This document shows positions 14,106-17,366 of a stretch of 17,366 nt of DNA, in pieces. Position numbers and translations under genes: made by a program. Under the pieces are notes generated by a model. That model made no database searches. It was given only the letters and a program-made list of their open reading frames with translations, and was not told the DNA's origin. Source of the DNA: PeH17 sp964414925 (GTDB lineage Bacteria; Bacillota; Clostridia; Christensenellales; CAG-138); the NCBI GenBank assembly GCA_964414925.1, contig CAYPXV010000027.1, forward strand, positions 1-17,366. The letters run 5' to 3'. Each line of letters begins with the position of its first letter. Position 1 is the first letter of the stretch.

Positions 14106-15311
14106 TCAACCTTTAACCTTGTTTTGTTCCGTGTACCTGGAAATATTCAGTAGTATTCCAATGCTTACAAGGTAGGAAACAAGTGACGTTCCTCCTGCAC
14201 TTATAAACGGTAAAGTTTGACCTGTCGCCGGAAGCATATTTGAAACTACCGCAGCGTTTATGAATACCTGAATACCTATTGCGGAAGTTATTCCTATCGC
14301 AACCAAAGTTCCGAATCTTTCCCTGCAATTTTTTGCAATCTTTATTCCTCTCCAAATCACAAAGAAGTATGTTGCAAGTAAAAGGAATACGGCAACGTAT
14401 CCGAGTTCTTCCGAAATAATCGGTAAAATATAGTCGCTCTCTCGGTAGGGGAGGAACAGCAGTTTCTGCCTGCTTGCGTCAAAGCCCTGACCGAAAAGTC
14501 CTCCGTTCGCAAAAGCGTAAAGCGATTGAATTATTTGGAATGACTCGTTTCCCGACATCTGCTGAAGCTCATCCCAGCTTTTGAATACCATCATGAATCT
14601 ATCGGATTGATAGTTGCCTGCAATAAGTAGATATGCTACGACAAGTCCGAGTCCTGCCAAAGCTATGCCTATTAGCCACCTGAGATCACATCCGCTCATA
14701 TACGCCATGATAAAGAAGTTGATTAACAAAATAAGCAGCATCGAAAGGTTTGGCTGTATAAATATCAATAACGCAGGTATTCCCACAATTATAAGCAGCG
14801 GGAAAAGTCCTTTGCCGAATCTATGCATCTGCTTCGCATGTACCGTTGCATATGAACTTATACACAGCGTTAATATGAGCTTTGACAGCTCGGAAGGCTG
14901 TATTGTTATGAATCCAAGGCTTAACCACCTTTTTGCTCCCTGTAAGGTTATGCCGAACAGCTTTACCGCTATCAGTAACCCGATAAGTAATATGTATAAA
15001 CAAACGGTAATCCATTTCTTTGAGAAAACGGTGTACGGAATATGAGACACTATTATCATCAGTATAAGCCCGAAGATAAGATAAACACTTTGTGTTTTCA
15101 CATAGTGAAGCCCGTCTCCTTGCGTCAATTCGGCATAATAATAGCTTGCGGAAAAGAGCATGACTATTCCAAAGGCACAAAGCAGTACAACGGCAATCAG
15201 CAAAGGAAAGTCAAGTCCGTGCTTCGCAACTTGCGGAAGTTGAACGGTCGCTGAATTGACCGTATTGTTTCTTCTCATTCTTTGATTAGGATTAAAATCT
15301 GCCCCTGTCAT
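14106..15311 (-). CDS. ftsW: SEDS-family septal peptidoglycan glycosyltransferase FtsW
   Basis: 401 residues with about ten membrane spans after a 30-residue cytoplasmic N-terminus. It polymerises lipid II at the division septum together with a class B penicillin-binding protein. Visible SEDS motifs: IQPSELSKL (137-145), the long outside loop with LPYRESDYILPIISEELGYV in which D293 matches the essential aspartate of the family, and the C-terminal GQTLPFISAGGTSL. The loop reads PYRESD where many FtsWs have PEAHTD. GAGAGGAG lies 5 bases before the ATG; the gene begins 23 bases after the murD stop. RodA cannot be fully excluded by motifs, but the position among division genes favours FtsW. Confidence 0.93.
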   Translation of the reverse strand: MTGADFNPNQRMRRNNTVNSATVQLPQVAKHGLDFPLLIAVVLLCAFGIVMLFSASYYYAELTQGDGLHYVKTQSVYLIFGLILMIIVSHIPYTVFSKKWITVCLYILLIGLLIAVKLFGITLQGAKRWLSLGFITIQPSELSKLILTLCISSYATVHAKQMHRFGKGLFPLLIIVGIPALLIFIQPNLSMLLILLINFFIMAYMSGCDLRWLIGIALAGLGLVVAYLLIAGNYQSDRFMMVFKSWDELQQMSGNESFQIIQSLYAFANGGLFGQGFDASRQKLLFLPYRESDYILPIISEELGYVAVFLLLATYFFVIWRGIKIAKNCRERFGTLVAIGITSAIGIQVFINAAVVSNMLPATGQTLPFISAGGTSLVSYLVSIGILLNISRYTEQNKVKG

Positions 15312-15334
15312 AGCGTCTCCTCTCGTCGGGTCAT

Positions 15335-16702
15335 TTATTTAAGCGAATTTACTATCTGCTTGAATATTCTGCCTCTTTCTTCAAAATCGGTGAACATTCC
15401 CCAGCTTGCACATGCAGGAGAAAGAAGTATAGCATCGCCGGATTCTGCTATATCAACCGCTTTGTAAATCATATCATCCAATCCACCGGTGCAGGCATGA
15501 ATGTTTTCATATCCCTCGTCACTTGCTGCCTTTATAATTGCTTCGGTGTTAGAACCGTTTACAATACATGCTTTTACCTTCCCGTTAAAGCATCTGAAAA
15601 CAGGTCTGTAGTCACTTTGTTTGTCGTAGTTTCCGACTCCCAGCAGCAAAATTGTCGGATGTGACATCGCTTCTACTGCTTTTATCGTCGATTCGGGATT
15701 AGTACCTTTTGAATCGTTGTAAAAATCAATTCCTTTATAATTTCTTGTAAATTCAATTCTATGCTCAACACCCTTAAAACTGCGAAGAACTCGGCTGACC
15801 GTTTCGGCAGAAACACCCATTGACATCGAAAGACAAACGGCGCAGAGTGCATTTTCAAGATTGTGCTGCCCTATAAGTCCTATTTCGTTTGCCGGAAGAA
15901 GTTCGGTTTCCTTTCCGTCCATCCTAAAGACGATCATGCCGTTACGGACAAATGCACCCTCACTTACCTCGTTGCGTAATGAAAAGTAAAGTTTATGTGC
16001 TTTCGTCTTTGCTTCTCGAACAATCGGGTCATCGAAATTTAAAACCGCAAAATCGGACTCGGTTTGATTTTCAAACATTCGCATCTTGGCGGCTATATAA
16101 GCTTCCATACTTCCGAATCTGTTGATATGGTCTTCGGTAATATTAATAAGCCCTGCTGCATTGGCACGGAATTGCTTTATGCTTTCAAGTTGCAGTGCCG
16201 CCGTTTCGGCAACAACAGTATCTCCGGCTTCGGTCTCAAGTGCATGTGAGGTTATGGGTATTCCTATGTTTCCCAGTACAAAGGCTTTGCCGCTGCCACG
16301 TTCATCGTGATAGGCTTTAAATATTTCACCTGTAAGTGCCGTTGTGGTCGTTTTGCCGTTTGTGCCGCCTATACAAACAAAACGTGTACCTCTGTTGCTG
16401 TAACGATAACCTAACTCTATTTCTCCGATTACTTCTGTTCCATTTTCAATTGCGGTACGAACAAAAGGACGGAAAATAGGAATTACAGGTGATAATACCA
16501 TAAGCTCAATTCCGTCGAGTAACTCCTCGGGAGGAACCCCCAACATCTTCGTGCATTCGATACCCTTCAATGCTTCGTCAAGACCCTCTATCTCTGTTTT
16601 CAGATCGTTGATTATTACTTCATAACCCATCTTATAAAGGAGTATGGCAGAAGCGATACCGCTTTTTGCCATGCCCACAACCAATGCTTTCTTTTTGTTC
16701 AT
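15335..16702 (-). CDS. murD: UDP-N-acetylmuramoylalanine--D-glutamate ligase
   Basis: 455 residues from the ATG at 16702. Adds D-glutamate to UDP-MurNAc-L-Ala in the cytoplasm. Motifs: an N-terminal ALVVGMAKSGIASA nucleotide-sugar site, the P-loop GGTNGKTTTT (starting about residue 112), ITEDHINRFGSMEAY in the central domain, HNLENALCAV, and FYNDSKGTNPESTIKAVEAM-type sequence (start FYNDSKGTNP) in the C-terminal domain. An upstream in-frame ATG at 16741 would add 13 residues but has no ribosome site. The chosen ATG has AAAGGAG 12 bases upstream, which is rather far but clear. It lies directly after mraY and before ftsW in one transcript. Confidence 0.96.
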   Translation of the reverse strand: MNKKKALVVGMAKSGIASAILLYKMGYEVIINDLKTEIEGLDEALKGIECTKMLGVPPEELLDGIELMVLSPVIPIFRPFVRTAIENGTEVIGEIELGYRYSNRGTRFVCIGGTNGKTTTTALTGEIFKAYHDERGSGKAFVLGNIGIPITSHALETEAGDTVVAETAALQLESIKQFRANAAGLINITEDHINRFGSMEAYIAAKMRMFENQTESDFAVLNFDDPIVREAKTKAHKLYFSLRNEVSEGAFVRNGMIVFRMDGKETELLPANEIGLIGQHNLENALCAVCLSMSMGVSAETVSRVLRSFKGVEHRIEFTRNYKGIDFYNDSKGTNPESTIKAVEAMSHPTILLLGVGNYDKQSDYRPVFRCFNGKVKACIVNGSNTEAIIKAASDEGYENIHACTGGLDDMIYKAVDIAESGDAILLSPACASWGMFTDFEERGRIFKQIVNSLK

Positions 16703-16753
16703 ATGCTTATTATTCTCCTTTAAGTCTATGAATCTGTTCATTGCACTATGTAA

Positions 16754-17366
16754 TTATATAAAAAGCGATAGTGCAACAAGGCAAGTGATGGCAGTTGCTA
16801 TCATGTATCCTGTAACAATGCGTGTTTCCGAATTTCCGAGTAACTCGAAATGATGATGCAGCGGTGCCATCTTAAAAATACGTTTGCCGTGACGAAGTTT
16901 GAATGAACCGACTTGCAGCACTACACTGACTGCGGATGAAACGATACATATTCCCATTAATAAAAACAGGAAGGGAGAACGGGAATAAATAACCATTGCG
17001 CTCATCGCACCGCCAAGTGCCATTGAACCTGTGTCCCCCATAAATACCTTTGCAGGGAAGCTGTTCGAACTTAAAAAACCTGTGCAACCTCCGGCAACCG
17101 CAAAGGCAAATACCGCCATACACAGCATGCCGTCACTATGAGCAACGAATAGGGGATTACCTGCATAAGAAGTATTGAATACTCCTGCGAAATACAGGAA
17201 CAGTACGCCCATTGCAACGGAATAAACTATCGTTACTCCGCTTAATAAACCATCTAAACCGTCTGTCAGATTTGCGCTGTTTACTATAGCTATGACAACA
17301 AACATGATAAACGGAATATAACCGATTCCAAGGTCTATTTCACCGAATATCGGGTCGTACAGAACC
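16754..17366 (-). CDS. mraY: Phospho-N-acetylmuramoyl-pentapeptide transferase (5' end beyond the window)
   Basis: The right window edge cuts the gene. About 203 C-terminal residues remain (frame from 17365, reading VLYDPIFGEIDLGIGYIPFI...), of a usual 320 or so. MraY transfers phospho-MurNAc-pentapeptide to undecaprenyl phosphate, making lipid I at the inner membrane face. Diagnostic motifs are present: NSANLTDGLDGL (catalytic aspartates), VFMGDTGSMALGG, and the histidine motif MAPLHHHFELLG. At least five membrane spans are visible. It precedes murD, as in most dcw clusters. Confidence 0.97.
   Translation of the reverse strand, partial: VLYDPIFGEIDLGIGYIPFIMFVVIAIVNSANLTDGLDGLLSGVTIVYSVAMGVLFLYFAGVFNTSYAGNPLFVAHSDGMLCMAVFAFAVAGGCTGFLSSNSFPAKVFMGDTGSMALGGAMSAMVIYSRSPFLFLLMGICIVSSAVSVVLQVGSFKLRHGKRIFKMAPLHHHFELLGNSETRIVTGYMIATAITCLVALSLFI

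Noticed and set aside
14095..14109. TTG start for ftsQ overlapping the ftsW stop
   Set aside because: The ATG at 14094 has GAGG at good spacing; the TTG has no ribosome site.
16703..16741. Longer MurD start at 16741
   Set aside because: No ribosome site upstream, and the extra 13 residues precede the normal MurD N-terminus.

Overview
The window reads as chromosomal DNA of a low-to-mid GC Gram-positive, most likely a gut-type clostridium (Oscillospiraceae/Ruminococcaceae-like). The reasons are a Firmicutes-style division and cell-wall (dcw) cluster with a DivIB-type FtsQ, strong AAGGAGG ribosome sites, textbook sigma-A promoters, a QueT transporter behind a preQ1-like leader, and a secreted VWA protein typical of this group. 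The species cannot be fixed from sequence reading alone.

Layout. (1) 1-760: the end of an upstream gene (DUF4160-like) and a DUF2442 + helix-turn-helix gene, possibly a toxin-antitoxin-like pair. The HTH gene runs into a structured interspersed repeat present here in two copies. (2) 757-2109, minus strand: a MATE efflux transporter with its own consensus promoter and visibly different codon choice. (3) 2289-8031, plus strand: a four-gene unit behind one strong promoter. It encodes a secreted 1023-residue von Willebrand A protein, a 63-residue peptide, a fusion of an HPr-kinase-like P-loop domain with a PqqD/RRE domain, and a nucleotidyltransferase. This is the most interesting part: it has the parts list of a ribosomal-peptide modification locus (precursor, recognition element, kinase, nucleotidyltransferase) but no cyclase, leader peptidase or ABC exporter in view. 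(4) 8060-8658: queT with a promoter and a preQ1-riboswitch-like leader. (5) 8663-17366, minus strand: murC on its own promoter, then (in transcription order from the right edge) mraY (partial), murD, ftsW, ftsQ/divIB, ftsA and ftsZ. The last two have an additional internal promoter and end in a clear terminator.

How the parts work together. The dcw genes make and translocate peptidoglycan precursors (MurC, MurD, MraY), polymerise septal wall (FtsW), and run the divisome (DivIB, FtsA, FtsZ). murG and murB are not within the cluster. FtsA has altered nucleotide-binding motifs and FtsZ lacks a recognisable canonical C-terminal FtsA-binding peptide, so the two may have co-diverged. In the accessory unit, the PqqD-type domain would bind the small peptide's leader and present it to the kinase-like and nucleotidyltransferase enzymes. 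The VWA protein, co-transcribed first, would act outside the cell. These roles are inferred from domain families and gene order only.
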